From a bacterium (lineage in GTDB: Bacteria > Myxococcota_A > UBA9160 > UBA4427): a stretch of 64,000 nucleotides of DNA. Location of the stretch: contig JANSYR010000013.1 in assembly GCA_024742285.1 (NCBI GenBank), positions 174,975-238,974 of the forward strand, in the 5' to 3' direction. The translations under genes and the position numbers were made by a program. Position 1 is the first letter of the stretch; each line of letters opens with the position of its first letter. The notes under the pieces were generated by a model. It saw only the letters and a list, made by a program, of their open reading frames with translations. It was not told the DNA's origin and did no database searches. This document shows positions 43,956-52,541 of this stretch, one piece after another.

Positions 43956-45818
43956 ATGGCTGTCGATGACGAGATCGTGAACCGGTCGGAGAACCGACCT
44001 TTCGAAGATGTGCTGAACGTCCACCTTTCCCGCCGCAAGATGATGAAGGGCACCCTCGCCACGGCGGCGACGGGCTTCCTCGCTTCGTCGAGCGTCGCGA
44101 AGGCGGTCGGGGACGACGAGCAGGACGGCCGCCAGGGGCGACGCACGCGCATCGGCTTCACGCCCGCCGAGAACGCGGGCGGTCCGGATCCGACGATCTC
44201 GGCGGACTACGAGTACTCGGTGCTGATTCCCTGGGGCCTCCCGCTCTTCCCGGGCGTTGCGGAGCTCGATCCGACGGACGTGACCTCGAACGGCGCGGCG
44301 AATCAGGAGCGACAGATCGGTTGTGGCCACGACGGCATGGCCTTCTTCGGTGATCCCGACAAGAAGCGCTCCGGCCGTCCTTCGAGCGATCGTGGCGTGC
44401 TCTGCATCAACCACGAGTACGGCATCAACGATCGCGTGCTTCGCAAGTCGCTGCCCGAGAGCCTCGACGAGGTGCGCAACTCGCAGGCCGTCCATGGCGT
44501 GTCCGTCGTCGAGCTCGCCAGGAAGAACGGACGATGGGACGCGGTCGTCCCGGGCGGTCGGAACCGGCGGATCACGCCCAATACGCCGGTCGAGTTCAGC
44601 GGTCCCGCGGCGGGGAGCCCGCTGCTCGAGACGGCCGCCGGGAACCCGGGCGCGGGCACGGTGAACAACTGCGCGAACGGCCGGACGCCCTGGGGCACCT
44701 ACCTCACCTGCGAGGAGAACTTCAATGGCTACTTCGGGGCGAACGACGAGGCCTGGGCGGCCACGCCCGAGCAGGCGCGGTACGGCTTCAGCGCTTTCGG
44801 CTTCGCCTACGGATGGCATCTCTTCGACGAGCGCTGGGATCTCGGCAACGCCGACTACCGGAACGAGGAGAACCGCTTCGGGTACGTCGTCGAGATCGAT
44901 CCGAACAGGCCGCTCGACAAGCCCGTCAAGCGGACCGCGCTCGGACGCTTCAAGCACGAGAGCGTGGAGATCGTGATCGGTCGGGGGCGCCGGATCGTCG
45001 CCTACATGGGCGACGACCAGCGCTTCGACTACGTCTACAAGTTCGTGTCCGCGGACAACTACCGTCGGATGCTGCGCAAGGGCAAGAGCCCCCTCGACGA
45101 GGGCACGCTCTACGTCGCGCGCTTCAACGACGACGGGACCGGCGACTGGCTGCCGCTCACCCCGGACAACCCGGCGCTCGCCGGTTGGACCGAGGACGAG
45201 ATCGCGGTCTACACCCGGCTCGCCGCGGACGCCGTCGGTGCGACGCCGATGGATCGGCCGGAGTGGATCACCCGCGGTCGGCGCCAGGAGATGTTCTGCG
45301 CGCTGACCAACAATACCCAGCGAACCGAGCCGAACGCGGCGAATCCCCTCGCGCCGAATCCGGACGGCCACATCCTCCGTTGGCGGGACGAGGATCGCTT
45401 CACGGGCACGAAGTTCGAATGGGACATCTTCGTCCTCGCGCAGGACACCCGGGTCGAGAACGGAGGCGACGAGTCGTTCACGTTCTCGGATCCCGATGGC
45501 CTCTGGGCGGATCCCTTCGGACGTCTCTTCATCCAGACGGATGGCGGGCAGCCCTTCGGCAACAACCAGATGGTCGTCGCCGACATCCGCCGTCACGAGT
45601 TCAAGCGGATCTTCTCGGGCGTCGCTGGAGACGAGATCACCGGGATCACGACGACGCCGGACTACGAGACGATGTTCATCAACACCCAGCACCCCGGCGG
45701 CAACGGCGGCGACCCGACGGTCAGCAACTTCCCCGTGCCCGGCGCGGGCGGTCCCGAGGTCCCCCGCGCGGCGACCTTCGTGATCACACGCAAGAAGGGA
45801 GGCGTGATCGGCTCCTGA
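43956..45818 (+). CDS. phoX: PhoX-family alkaline phosphatase, Tat-exported (DUF839)
   Basis: A 620-residue calcium/iron-type alkaline phosphatase that would release phosphate from organic esters in the periplasm. The N terminus has a twin-arginine signal (SRRKMMKGTLATAATGFLASS). PhoX landmarks: GCGHDGMAFF, CINHEYG, TPWGTYLTCEENFNGYFG, RFGYVVEIDP, GRFKHE, and the C-terminal FINTQHPG. ATG 43956 has GGAG nine bases upstream. Some DUF839 members are not phosphatases, so the activity is probable rather than certain. It is monocistronic, and a strong hairpin follows. Confidence 0.88.
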   Translation: MAVDDEIVNRSENRPFEDVLNVHLSRRKMMKGTLATAATGFLASSSVAKAVGDDEQDGRQGRRTRIGFTPAENAGGPDPTISADYEYSVLIPWGLPLFPGVAELDPTDVTSNGAANQERQIGCGHDGMAFFGDPDKKRSGRPSSDRGVLCINHEYGINDRVLRKSLPESLDEVRNSQAVHGVSVVELARKNGRWDAVVPGGRNRRITPNTPVEFSGPAAGSPLLETAAGNPGAGTVNNCANGRTPWGTYLTCEENFNGYFGANDEAWAATPEQARYGFSAFGFAYGWHLFDERWDLGNADYRNEENRFGYVVEIDPNRPLDKPVKRTALGRFKHESVEIVIGRGRRIVAYMGDDQRFDYVYKFVSADNYRRMLRKGKSPLDEGTLYVARFNDDGTGDWLPLTPDNPALAGWTEDEIAVYTRLAADAVGATPMDRPEWITRGRRQEMFCALTNNTQRTEPNAANPLAPNPDGHILRWRDEDRFTGTKFEWDIFVLAQDTRVENGGDESFTFSDPDGLWADPFGRLFIQTDGGQPFGNNQMVVADIRRHEFKRIFSGVAGDEITGITTTPDYETMFINTQHPGGNGGDPTVSNFPVPGAGGPEVPRAATFVITRKKGGVIGS

Positions 45819-45843
45819 GTCGAGCGCGCGCACCAGAGATCAC

Positions 45844-45879
45844 CCGACGCGTCGGCCGGGGGACCGGTCGTCGCGTCGG
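45844..45879 (+). terminator. Long hairpin after phoX
   Basis: A stem of 16 positions with one T-T mismatch and one G-T pair (45844-45859 with 45864-45879) and a GGGA loop starts 26 bases after the phoX stop. There is no T-run, so it may act in RNA-end protection or factor-assisted termination. Confidence 0.5.
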
Positions 45880-45921
45880 CGTCGGCGCCTCGAGACGTTG
45901 GGCGGGCGCCGTCGGAACGCG

Positions 45922-45927
45922 TAGACT
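45922..45927 (+). promoter_or_regulatory. Candidate -10 element, leaderless arrangement
   Basis: TAGACT lies six bases before the ATG of the small ORF at 45934, so transcription would start at or very near the start codon. Confidence 0.25.
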
Positions 45928-45933
45928 CGAGGT

Positions 45934-46398
45934 ATGAGGTTGTCCCCCCACCTCGTGCTTCTCTTGATCGCGCTCGCCCTCGTCGGCAGCAAGTGCGATG
46001 TCCGCGCGTCCTACGGCGACCCGCCCCCGTCTCCGCCCGAGGGGGATGAGGACGCAGGATCCAACCGAGACGACGAGGGCTTCCGGCTGGCGATTCGCGT
46101 CGGTGACTCGCACGCCCCCGCGAACGCGGTCCAGGTCGCGCGGGCCGCGGCGCCCGCCGCGCCGAGTCCGGCCGCGCCGCTGGGGCCCGTGGCGGTTCCG
46201 CTCGCGGGGCCTGGCGCGTATCTGGCCGGCGTGCTCTGTGCGCTCCTGGGGGCGTGCCGGCTCAGTCGCCGACCGATTCCTGGGGGATCGGCATCGAGTG
46301 GGCCTTCTCGAGCGCATTCGCCAGCTTGCGCGCCCAGTGACGGAACGTGCGTCGCGCCGCGGCCGCGTTCGAGATCGGATCGTTTCGCCAGCCCGTGA
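45934..46398 (+). CDS. Small secreted protein with VPLPA-CTERM-like tail (hypothetical)
   Basis: An open frame of 154 codons. It begins with a convincing signal peptide (MRLSPHLVLLLIALALVG), has a Pro/Asp-rich middle, and near residue 87 shows VPLAGPGAYLAGVLCALLGACRLSRR, a pattern like the VPLPA variant of PEP-CTERM sorting signals. After that, 40 basic residues continue into the DUF3313-like gene on the other strand, a 137-base tail overlap. Either the real end is nearer 46270 with a frameshift, or this is a chance frame. Treat as tentative. Confidence 0.38.
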   Translation: MRLSPHLVLLLIALALVGSKCDVRASYGDPPPSPPEGDEDAGSNRDDEGFRLAIRVGDSHAPANAVQVARAAAPAAPSPAAPLGPVAVPLAGPGAYLAGVLCALLGACRLSRRPIPGGSASSGPSRAHSPACAPSDGTCVAPRPRSRSDRFASP

Positions 46399-46957
46399 CG
46401 TCGTCGTGCTCGAGGCCTCGCCGGTCGACGATCCGTGCCAGGATCTCCCGAGACTGCGAGTCGAAGACCTCGATGACGAGCGTTGCTGCGCCGACGGACG
46501 CGCTGTAGGTGGCTCCGCGGGTCGGCTGCTCCGGAGCGGTCGTCAAGACGAAGTCGATGATCGCGCCTCGGAGCACGAGTGCTTCGGGGCCGGGCCGGTC
46601 GGCGAGGGTCCAATCTCCTCGCGCGATCAGCTCCTCCCGGATCGAGCTCGCGAGCTCCTCGCGCACGAAATCCATCTGCCGCTCGTTCAACGCGTACTCG
46701 CCGCGCGCCCGCTTGGGGGGGCGCTTGTAGTGGAACCCGGCGCCGATCAGGATCAGCTCGGAGTAGCTCGAGAGATCCATGTCCGGCTTCACCCAGACGC
46801 GCTGGCCCGCTCGAGCACCGCGCACGCGGTGCAGTCCGTCGAACGTGACGTCGGCGTTCTCGCCCATCTCGACCACGGGTCCCGGCAATGCACAGCCGAG
46901 GGCGACGAGGAGAGGCAGGACGAAGGCCGTTCGCAAGAGATCGCTTCGGGTGCGCAT
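46262..46957 (-). CDS. DUF3313-like lipoprotein
   Basis: A 231-residue lipoprotein: signal peptide with lipobox VALGC at residues 18-22. The remainder (VWVKPDMDLSSYSELILIGA, then SSIREELIARGDWTLAD and ATLVIEVFDSQSREILARIVDRR) follows the DUF3313 pattern of envelope lipoproteins of unknown function. No operon partner is evident; the UspA gene 211 bases upstream is co-directional. Confidence 0.75.
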   Translation of the reverse strand: MRTRSDLLRTAFVLPLLVALGCALPGPVVEMGENADVTFDGLHRVRGARAGQRVWVKPDMDLSSYSELILIGAGFHYKRPPKRARGEYALNERQMDFVREELASSIREELIARGDWTLADRPGPEALVLRGAIIDFVLTTAPEQPTRGATYSASVGAATLVIEVFDSQSREILARIVDRRGLEHDDVTGWRNDPISNAAAARRTFRHWARKLANALEKAHSMPIPQESVGD

Positions 46958-47168
46958 CGCGTCAGTATCGAGGCGGAGCCGGGCGCTGTCGAGACTCGCG
47001 GCCCGGGTCGCCCGTCCGGCCGCACCGGCCGCAACGTTCGCCCGAATCCGTCTCGTCCTCAGCCGGCCGAGGCGTCCGTCAGGACGACGACGAGCAGGCG
47101 CGAAGCCCGGAGCGAGCGTGCAGGACCTCTTCCCGTGGCGGAGCCCGTTCCCGCGAGCCGAGGAGGCG

Positions 47169-48062
47169 CTACGCCCGCGCTCGAACCGTGAGCGTCGGGC
47201 AGGGCGCCTTCTGGACGATTCGTTGGGCCGTTCTCCCGAGCAGGGCGTTCAAGACGGCGGAACGACCGTGCGTGCTGAGGACGATCGCCTGCGCGGACAC
47301 CTTCTCGGCGAAGGCGGGAATCGCGTCGGCCGCCTCGCCGTCGATCACGTGGCACTCGACGGAAAAGCCCTCGTCCTCGAGAGCCTTCGCGTTCGGCGCC
47401 ATGCGCTCGAGGATGTCCTCCTTCACGGGGTCCGGCTGTCCGGTGAGCTCGAGCACCGAGTGCTTGAGGGGCTCCAGGTAAGGGGGCGTGCGGTCCGCGT
47501 ACACGAGGTGCAGCTGCGGCTTCGCCCCGTCCGCGAAGAGGCTCGCGAAGGCCTGCGGCGCGATCCGAGCCTCCGGCGAAAGGTCGGTCGGGACGACCAG
47601 GTCGTCGAGGGGCAGGTCGAGCAGCGCGTCGTCGGGATGCACGGTCAGTACGGGCATCGGCGCGCGGCGCACGACCGACTCGGCGACACTGCCGAGCAGG
47701 ACGTGCTTCACGCCGGTCAGGCCGCGGGTGCCGATCACCAGCAGGTCGGCGCCGACCTCTTCGGCGATCTCGACGATCGTCGCGCCGGGCTCGCCGAGAC
47801 GGACGATGACGTCGACTTCGAGACGGGCCGACCGCGTCTCCTCGGCGATCTCGTTCGTACGTTGCTCGGCCACGTCCCGGATCGCGAGGTCGCTCGAGGG
47901 GGCGCTGATCGCCGGGTAGGGACCGAGGGGAACCGCTTCGACGGCGTGGACGAGCACGAGACGGGCCGCGTTCGACGTCGCGAGCGCAGTGGCCTGGCGC
48001 AGGGCGAGGGCGGCGGTGTCCGAGAAGTCGTGGGCAACGAGAACGGTCGCGATCGACGACAT
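47169..48062 (-). CDS. Tandem universal stress protein (two UspA domains)
   Basis: A 297-residue cytoplasmic protein with two UspA domains. The first (residues 1-145) has the ATP-binding pattern GTRGLTGVKHVLLGSVAESV; the second (about 155-297) has STHGRSAVLNALLGRTAQRI. Both keep the G-2x-G-9x-G(S/T)-type loop, though the second has Arg after its last Gly. Such proteins help survival under starvation or low oxygen. ATG 48062 begins directly with the conserved strand (IATVLVAHDFS). A carbamate kinase remnant lies upstream on the other strand. Confidence 0.9.
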   Translation of the reverse strand: MSSIATVLVAHDFSDTAALALRQATALATSNAARLVLVHAVEAVPLGPYPAISAPSSDLAIRDVAEQRTNEIAEETRSARLEVDVIVRLGEPGATIVEIAEEVGADLLVIGTRGLTGVKHVLLGSVAESVVRRAPMPVLTVHPDDALLDLPLDDLVVPTDLSPEARIAPQAFASLFADGAKPQLHLVYADRTPPYLEPLKHSVLELTGQPDPVKEDILERMAPNAKALEDEGFSVECHVIDGEAADAIPAFAEKVSAQAIVLSTHGRSAVLNALLGRTAQRIVQKAPCPTLTVRARA

Positions 48063-48352
48063 GCGGGTGGGGCCTCCAGACGTGGGGAGCGTGCCCGTTC
48101 CCGGGCGGGGTGCATCAGCCGGCGAAGCATCCGAGCCGAAAGAGTGCGAAGCCGAAATGGAAGACGAGGAGCAGGATCCCGTCCCCGACACCGAAGGCCG
48201 GCGCGGGGGGCGAGCCGGAACGCGAAGCAGCCCGCGAACGCGGTGACCATCGGCCGGTCGAAGAGTAGGGCACCGTCACCGATTTCGAGGGGGAGATCGC
48301 TCCGCCCGCGCCGATCGAGACCGCGAGCTCCGTCCCGATCCAGAGACCGGAG

Positions 48353-48682
48353 ATGCCCGCGAGGGTCGTCATCGCCTGGGTGGTCGACAAGGATCGCGTC
48401 GCCGCACTCCTCGCCGACGCCCTGGGCTGCGATGGACTGCTCCTCCTGACCGACGTGAAGGGCGTCTACGACGAGTGGCCGGCCACGGCGGAGGGATCGA
48501 TCGAGGTAGCGACGTCGACTGCGCTCCCGGCCCGCTCGTTCGCGCCCGGCTCGATGGGACCGAAGGTCGAGTCGGCCTGCCGATTCGCGTCGAAGGCGGG
48601 CCGGTTCGCCGCGATCGGCGCCCTCGAAGACGCGGCGGCGATCCTGCGAGGAGAGGCCGGGACGAGGATCCTGCCGGGCTAG
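48353..48682 (+). pseudogene. Carbamate kinase C-terminal remnant
   Basis: About 95 residues match the C-terminal third of ArcC-type carbamate kinase: VVDKDRVAALLADALGCDGL, LLTDVKGVYDEW, FAPGSMGPKVESACRFA and ILRGEAGTRI. The full enzyme is about 310 residues. The N-terminal ATP-binding part is missing: the frame meets a stop at 48266-48268, and the preceding GGGGIPV region is absent, as if VVIA had been joined directly to WVVDKD by a deletion. It could not be catalytic alone. Carbamate kinase genes often sit with UspA genes in fermentation or anaerobiosis clusters, so this may be the decayed edge of one. Confidence 0.75.
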
Positions 48683-48769
48683 CCGGCGACGACGACGTCG
48701 GCGTTCTGTGCCCATTCGGGGGGCACTCGGCGCGCAGCGAGAAGCGGACGCGCGCACGCGAAACACGAA

Positions 48770-48795
48770 GGCCCCGGTCACAGGGAGCCGGGGCC
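48770..48795 (-). terminator. Hairpin terminator of the PEP-CTERM gene
   Basis: A perfect 8-bp stem GGCCCCGG/CCGGGGCC with a 10-base loop lies about 45 bases downstream of the minus-strand stop at 48840. A short TGTTT follows on that strand. Confidence 0.6.
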
Positions 48796-48839
48796 GTTCG
48801 GGTCGGGATCGGCGAAGGTCCGATCGATCGTGAGGTCCG

Positions 48840-49418
48840 TCAGCTCCGCTTGCGGGAGGCCGCGTGAAGGACGGCGACGCCCGCACCGAAGAGCATCGCC
48901 GCTCCGGGCTCGGGGACCGGCGCGGTCTCGGAGATGACCCAGCCTCGCCGGTGCCGGGTGCTGGTGTAGCGCGCCCCGACATGCCACTCGGATTCGTCGA
49001 GGATGGCGGTGCTGTCGAACTGCATCGACCACGTATAGGTCGAGCCGAGCGAGAGGTTCGGGTCGACGTCGAAGCAGACGAAGGTGCCGTTGTTTCCGTT
49101 GCAGCCTCGGCCGCCGAGGGGGCCGGCGGCCAGGATTCCGGAGGGTCCTGAGAGGACCGAGACGTTCGTGTAGTCGTTGGCGACCTTGAACTCGATCTCG
49201 TTGAGGAACTCGGCGGCGACGCGATAGTCGACCGAGGTGTCGACGGAGTAGGTCGCGAGATACGTGTCTCCGCCGAGCGACGCGACGTCCAGGCTGTAGA
49301 CGCCGCCGAGACAGTCGGCGGTCGCGCAGTCGATGGTCAGCGCGCTCGCGCTGCTGGCGCCGAGCGCGACACTCGCCGCGACGACGAGGGTCGAGAGGAG
49401 GATGGAACGGATCTGCAT
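48840..49418 (-). CDS. PEP-CTERM secreted protein
   Basis: A 192-residue exported protein: signal peptide (MQIRSILLSTLVVAASVALG, cleaved near SASA), a beta-rich body with four cysteines that could pair (DCATADC and GCNGNNGTFVC), and a C-terminal sorting signal VPEPGAAMLFGAGVAVLHAASRKRS. The last part is recognised by an exosortase/EpsH enzyme for envelope or extracellular display; no exosortase gene is in the window. ATG 49418 has GAGG upstream. Function unknown. Confidence 0.85.
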   Translation of the reverse strand: MQIRSILLSTLVVAASVALGASSASALTIDCATADCLGGVYSLDVASLGGDTYLATYSVDTSVDYRVAAEFLNEIEFKVANDYTNVSVLSGPSGILAAGPLGGRGCNGNNGTFVCFDVDPNLSLGSTYTWSMQFDSTAILDESEWHVGARYTSTRHRRGWVISETAPVPEPGAAMLFGAGVAVLHAASRKRS

Positions 49419-49508
49419 GGGGGCCTCACTACGCGCGCACAGCGCTCTCAGGTGACGATACACGAACGGGGTCGGCGCGTGGACGCCTTTCGACGACCAG
49501 GACGGAAG

Positions 49509-49541
49509 TTGCGTCGGCGTTGCGCAACGATTGCGGGTCAC
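49509..49541. promoter_or_regulatory. Three TTGCG repeats phased at 11 bp, with an overlapping palindrome
   Basis: TTGCG occurs at 49509, 49520 and 49531, exactly 11 bp apart, so all three face the same side of the helix. The middle copy lies in a perfect 12-bp palindrome CGTTGCGCAACG (49518-49529). Direct repeats at 11 bp are the hallmark of OmpR/PhoB-type sites. The element is about 91 bases upstream of the PEP-CTERM gene. Confidence 0.4.
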
Positions 49542-49750
49542 TCCCGGGGACTGCCCGAACCGGCACAGTGGACGCGACGGGCGGGCGCGTGCGACTGGGC
49601 CGGACAAGGGCGGATCAGCGATTTCGAGAGGGCACCCTGGTCGAGGCGCGCGTGCGCAGGTCGAGACTTCCTGTCCCATATCGAGGAGCAGATCGGCCGC
49701 GAGAGACGCGACACGCGGCATGCCGTGTGCTCGAGGAAAGAGGCGCGCGC

Positions 49751-49756
49751 TAGATT
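49751..49756 (+). promoter_or_regulatory. Candidate -10 element before the cls-like gene
   Basis: TAGATT lies 17 bases before the GTG start and just ahead of the GGGGAGG ribosome site. No good -35 element was seen. Confidence 0.3.
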
Positions 49757-49773
49757 CCGTGCGGGGAGGCGGC

Positions 49774-50898
49774 GTGACTCCGACGGAAATCCTGCGCTTC
49801 CGGGCGGGGCATCGCATCGCCCTCTTCGAGGACGGCGCCGAGGCGTTCGTGGCCATGGAGGACGCGATCGCCGAGGCGAAGGAGCACGTCCATCTCGAGA
49901 CGTACATCCTCCGTACGGATCGGCTCGGCCGGCGCCTGCTCGACCTGCTCGCGAGGCGCGTTCGAGAAGGCGTGTCGGTTAGGGTGATCTACGACGCGGT
50001 CGGCTCGCGCGGGATCGATCGGCGTCTGCTCGCGAGCTATGCGGCGGACGGAATCGAGTTCGAGGAGTGGAATCCGCCCGCGCGGTGGCGCTGGCGATTC
50101 CGCCCCCGGAGGCGCGACCACCGCAAGCTCCTGCTCGTGGATGGGCGGATCGGGTTCCTGGGCGGCTTGAACGTCGGTGACGAATACGTCGGCCAGGGCC
50201 GCGATCGCCTGCGTTGGCGAGACGCCCACGTCCGGATCGAAGGCCCCGGGCTGAACGAGCTCGAGGCCATCTTCGTCGAGAGCTGGTTCCGGGCGGGTGG
50301 GGCGAGCTTCGATTGGCAGCCCGGCGTGGCACGGGCCGCCGAGACGGGTGGGGCGCATTCGCTCGCGATCCTCGCGGACGGGCCGATGTATCCGCGTCGT
50401 CGAATGCGGGACTTCTTTCTCGACGAGCTCGAACGCGCCGAGTCCCGCGTCCTGCTCGTGAGCCCGTACTTCGCGCCGGGACCGCGGGTGCTCGACGCGA
50501 TCGAGGCGGCCAGCGATCGCGGGGTGGCGATCGAGCTCGTGCTGGCGGGGAGGACGGACCATCCGCTCATGCGGCGCGCGGCCCGCGTCCTGAGTCGGCG
50601 GCTGATCCGGCGTGGCGTGCGGGTCTTCGAGGAGCCGCAGGCGATGATGCACGCCAAGCTCGCGGCCTTCGACGATCGCGTGGCGGTCGTCGGCACCTCG
50701 AACCTCGACCGCCAGAGTCTCGTCCACAGCTGCGAGGTCAACGCGGTCTTCGCGGGCGACGCCGTCCCGAGATGGATCCGCGAACACTTCGGTCCCGAGC
50801 GGTCGGACATGATCGAGCTCGACGCGCCGGCGCTCGAGCGGGGCGGCGTTCTGCGGTGGATCGCCGATCGTTGGGCGACGTTCTGGGCGGACTTCTGA
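49774..50898 (+). CDS. Cardiolipin synthase-like phospholipase D family protein
   Basis: A 374-residue protein with two PLD catalytic motifs: HRKLLLVDGRIGFLGGLN near residue 115 and HAKLAAFDDRVAVVGTSN near residue 295. It lacks the N-terminal membrane helices of ClsA and resembles ClsB in size and layout, which makes cardiolipin or phosphatidylglycerol by phosphatidyl transfer. GTG 49774 is chosen for GGGGAGG six bases upstream; the longer open frame adds basic non-conserved residues. The substrate is inferred from the family. Confidence 0.87.
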   Translation: MTPTEILRFRAGHRIALFEDGAEAFVAMEDAIAEAKEHVHLETYILRTDRLGRRLLDLLARRVREGVSVRVIYDAVGSRGIDRRLLASYAADGIEFEEWNPPARWRWRFRPRRRDHRKLLLVDGRIGFLGGLNVGDEYVGQGRDRLRWRDAHVRIEGPGLNELEAIFVESWFRAGGASFDWQPGVARAAETGGAHSLAILADGPMYPRRRMRDFFLDELERAESRVLLVSPYFAPGPRVLDAIEAASDRGVAIELVLAGRTDHPLMRRAARVLSRRLIRRGVRVFEEPQAMMHAKLAAFDDRVAVVGTSNLDRQSLVHSCEVNAVFAGDAVPRWIREHFGPERSDMIELDAPALERGGVLRWIADRWATFWADF

Positions 50899-50947
50899 TC
50901 GGACGTCGGAGGCCCACCGCAGCGATCGGGTCCGCACCGGCAGCCGC

Positions 50948-50953
50948 TATCGT
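50948..50953 (+). promoter_or_regulatory. Candidate -10 element, leaderless arrangement
   Basis: TATCGT lies eight bases before the GNAT start codon and no ribosome site intervenes, so the transcript would be leaderless or nearly so. Confidence 0.3.
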
Positions 50954-50961
50954 TCCGAGCC

Positions 50962-51687
50962 ATGCGGGAGGACGTTCTCGACAACTTCGTCTGGCAGGCG
51001 ATCCGCGCGGATCAGTCGACGCTCGCCGAGATCGGTCCCGCCGGAAAGGCTGGGCGCTTTCGCCGCGAGGTCTCGCCTTTCTGTGGGCTCGCAGACGAGT
51101 CCGTGGAGACCTGGGCCGATCTCGCGCAGGTACTCGGGCGTGACGACGTGGCGATCCTGATGGGCCCACGCCTCGCGAAGCATCCCGACGGCTGGGCGTG
51201 CCTGCTGGAAGAGGTCGCCACGCAGTGGGTGTCTGACGAGCTGATTCCGTCGACGTCGGACTGCGAATTCTTGCGGCTCGGCCCCTCGGACGTTCCCGAG
51301 ATGCTCGACCTCACGGCCCGGACCGAGCCCGGGCCCTTCCTCCAGGAGACGATTCGCATCGGTCGCTACTGGGGGCACCGACGCGACGGGAAGCTGGTCG
51401 CCATGGCCGGGGAGCGCATGCGCGCCGGGGGATTCGTCGAAGTCTCCGCGGTCTGCGTGGATCCGTCGGCGCAGCGCAGAGGGCTCGGTGCCGCTGCGAC
51501 GCTCTTCGTGGCCGAGCAGATTCGCGCGTCCGGGGGCGTGCCCATGCTGCACGTTCGGGAGGGCAACGATGCGGCGGTCTCGCTCTACGCGCGTCTCGGC
51601 TTCCGCCTTCGTACCGAGTGCCTCGTCTACGTGCTGGCGCCGCCGGGATGGGAGGCGCCCGAGTCGATGGCCGCGGCAGACGCATGA
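50962..51687 (+). CDS. GNAT-family N-acetyltransferase
   Basis: A 241-residue acyltransferase. The GNAT fold is in the second half: FVEVSAVCVDPSAQRRGLGAAA supplies the acetyl-CoA pyrophosphate loop (RRGLG), and VREGNDAAVSLYARLGF is the C-terminal motif. The N-terminal 110 residues are less conserved and may be a degenerate second GNAT unit. The substrate is unknown. Its stop overlaps the start of the SDR gene (ATGA), so the two are co-translated. Confidence 0.87.
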   Translation: MREDVLDNFVWQAIRADQSTLAEIGPAGKAGRFRREVSPFCGLADESVETWADLAQVLGRDDVAILMGPRLAKHPDGWACLLEEVATQWVSDELIPSTSDCEFLRLGPSDVPEMLDLTARTEPGPFLQETIRIGRYWGHRRDGKLVAMAGERMRAGGFVEVSAVCVDPSAQRRGLGAAATLFVAEQIRASGGVPMLHVREGNDAAVSLYARLGFRLRTECLVYVLAPPGWEAPESMAAADA

Positions 51688-52541
51688 GCACGGATTCGAA
51701 CGCAGGACGTCGCGTTCTCGTGACGGGAGGCAGCTCGGGGATCGGACGCGCGCTCTGTCGGCAGCTCGCCGTCGACGAAGGCTGCGACGTCCTGCTCGGC
51801 GCGCGGGATCGAGCTCGCGGCGAGGAGGTGGTCGCCTCGATCCGATCGGAGCTGCGGGGGGCCGATGCCGCACGTGTGGAGCTCGTCGTCGTGGACGTCA
51901 CCAGCGACCAGAGCGTCGCCCGCGCGGTCTCGACGATCTCCGAGCCGGTCTATGCGCTGGTGAACAACGCGGGAACGGGGCTGGCCCACGGCGTCTCGCC
52001 CTCGGTCGTCGTGGAGACGAATCTCTACGGCCCGAAGCGGATGGTGGAGGCGATGCTGGGTGCGGGCCTGATCTCCGACCGGATCGTCAACGTCGGATCG
52101 GGGTCGGGGCCGGGCTACGTGCGCCGCTGCCCGAGCGAGGTCCAGCCCGCGCTCTGCACCCTTCCGGCGGACTGGGCCGCGATCGAGGCGCTGCTCGAGC
52201 CCTCGCCGGACGGGCGTTCGGGCTTCGGCTCGGAGGCGGATGCGAACGGAGGCTATGGGATCTCGAAGGCGCTGCTCTCCCTCTACTCGCTTCTGCTGGC
52301 TCGGGCGCATCCGGACCTGGTCGTGAGCTGCTGCAGTCCCGGCTGGATCCGCACGCGGATCGTCGGTCACGAGGGCCCCTCGAAGGGCCCCGAAGAGGGA
52401 ACCGCCGCGATCAAGCAATGCCTCTTCGGCTCACTCGAAGCGAGCGGCTGGTACTACGGGAGCGACGGCCTCCGCAGCCCCTACCACTACATGCGGAACC
52501 CGGGCGAGCCCGAGTGGGACGGCAACGGACCGGGCGCCTAG
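51684..52541 (+). CDS. Short-chain dehydrogenase/reductase
   Basis: A 285-residue SDR with the NAD(P)-binding motif TGGSSGIG at residues 12-19, NNAG near 95, a serine in NVGSGSG and the active-site YGISK near 192. The following PGWIRT motif fits classical SDRs, here closest in style to carbonyl reductase-like enzymes. A GARDR stretch after the second strand suggests NADP preference. Start defined by the ATGA overlap with the GNAT gene. It ends tail to tail with the CoA transferase gene, sharing CTAG. Confidence 0.88.
   Translation: MSTDSNAGRRVLVTGGSSGIGRALCRQLAVDEGCDVLLGARDRARGEEVVASIRSELRGADAARVELVVVDVTSDQSVARAVSTISEPVYALVNNAGTGLAHGVSPSVVVETNLYGPKRMVEAMLGAGLISDRIVNVGSGSGPGYVRRCPSEVQPALCTLPADWAAIEALLEPSPDGRSGFGSEADANGGYGISKALLSLYSLLLARAHPDLVVSCCSPGWIRTRIVGHEGPSKGPEEGTAAIKQCLFGSLEASGWYYGSDGLRSPYHYMRNPGEPEWDGNGPGA

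Larger units (their letters stand above)
49419..49773. other. Regulatory spacer between the PEP-CTERM gene and the phospholipase D-family gene
   Basis: A 355-base divergent spacer with no recognised gene, although the frame of the right-hand gene stays open in it. It contains the TTGCG phased repeats (49509-49541) and a candidate -10 (49751-49756), listed separately. Confidence 0.5.
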
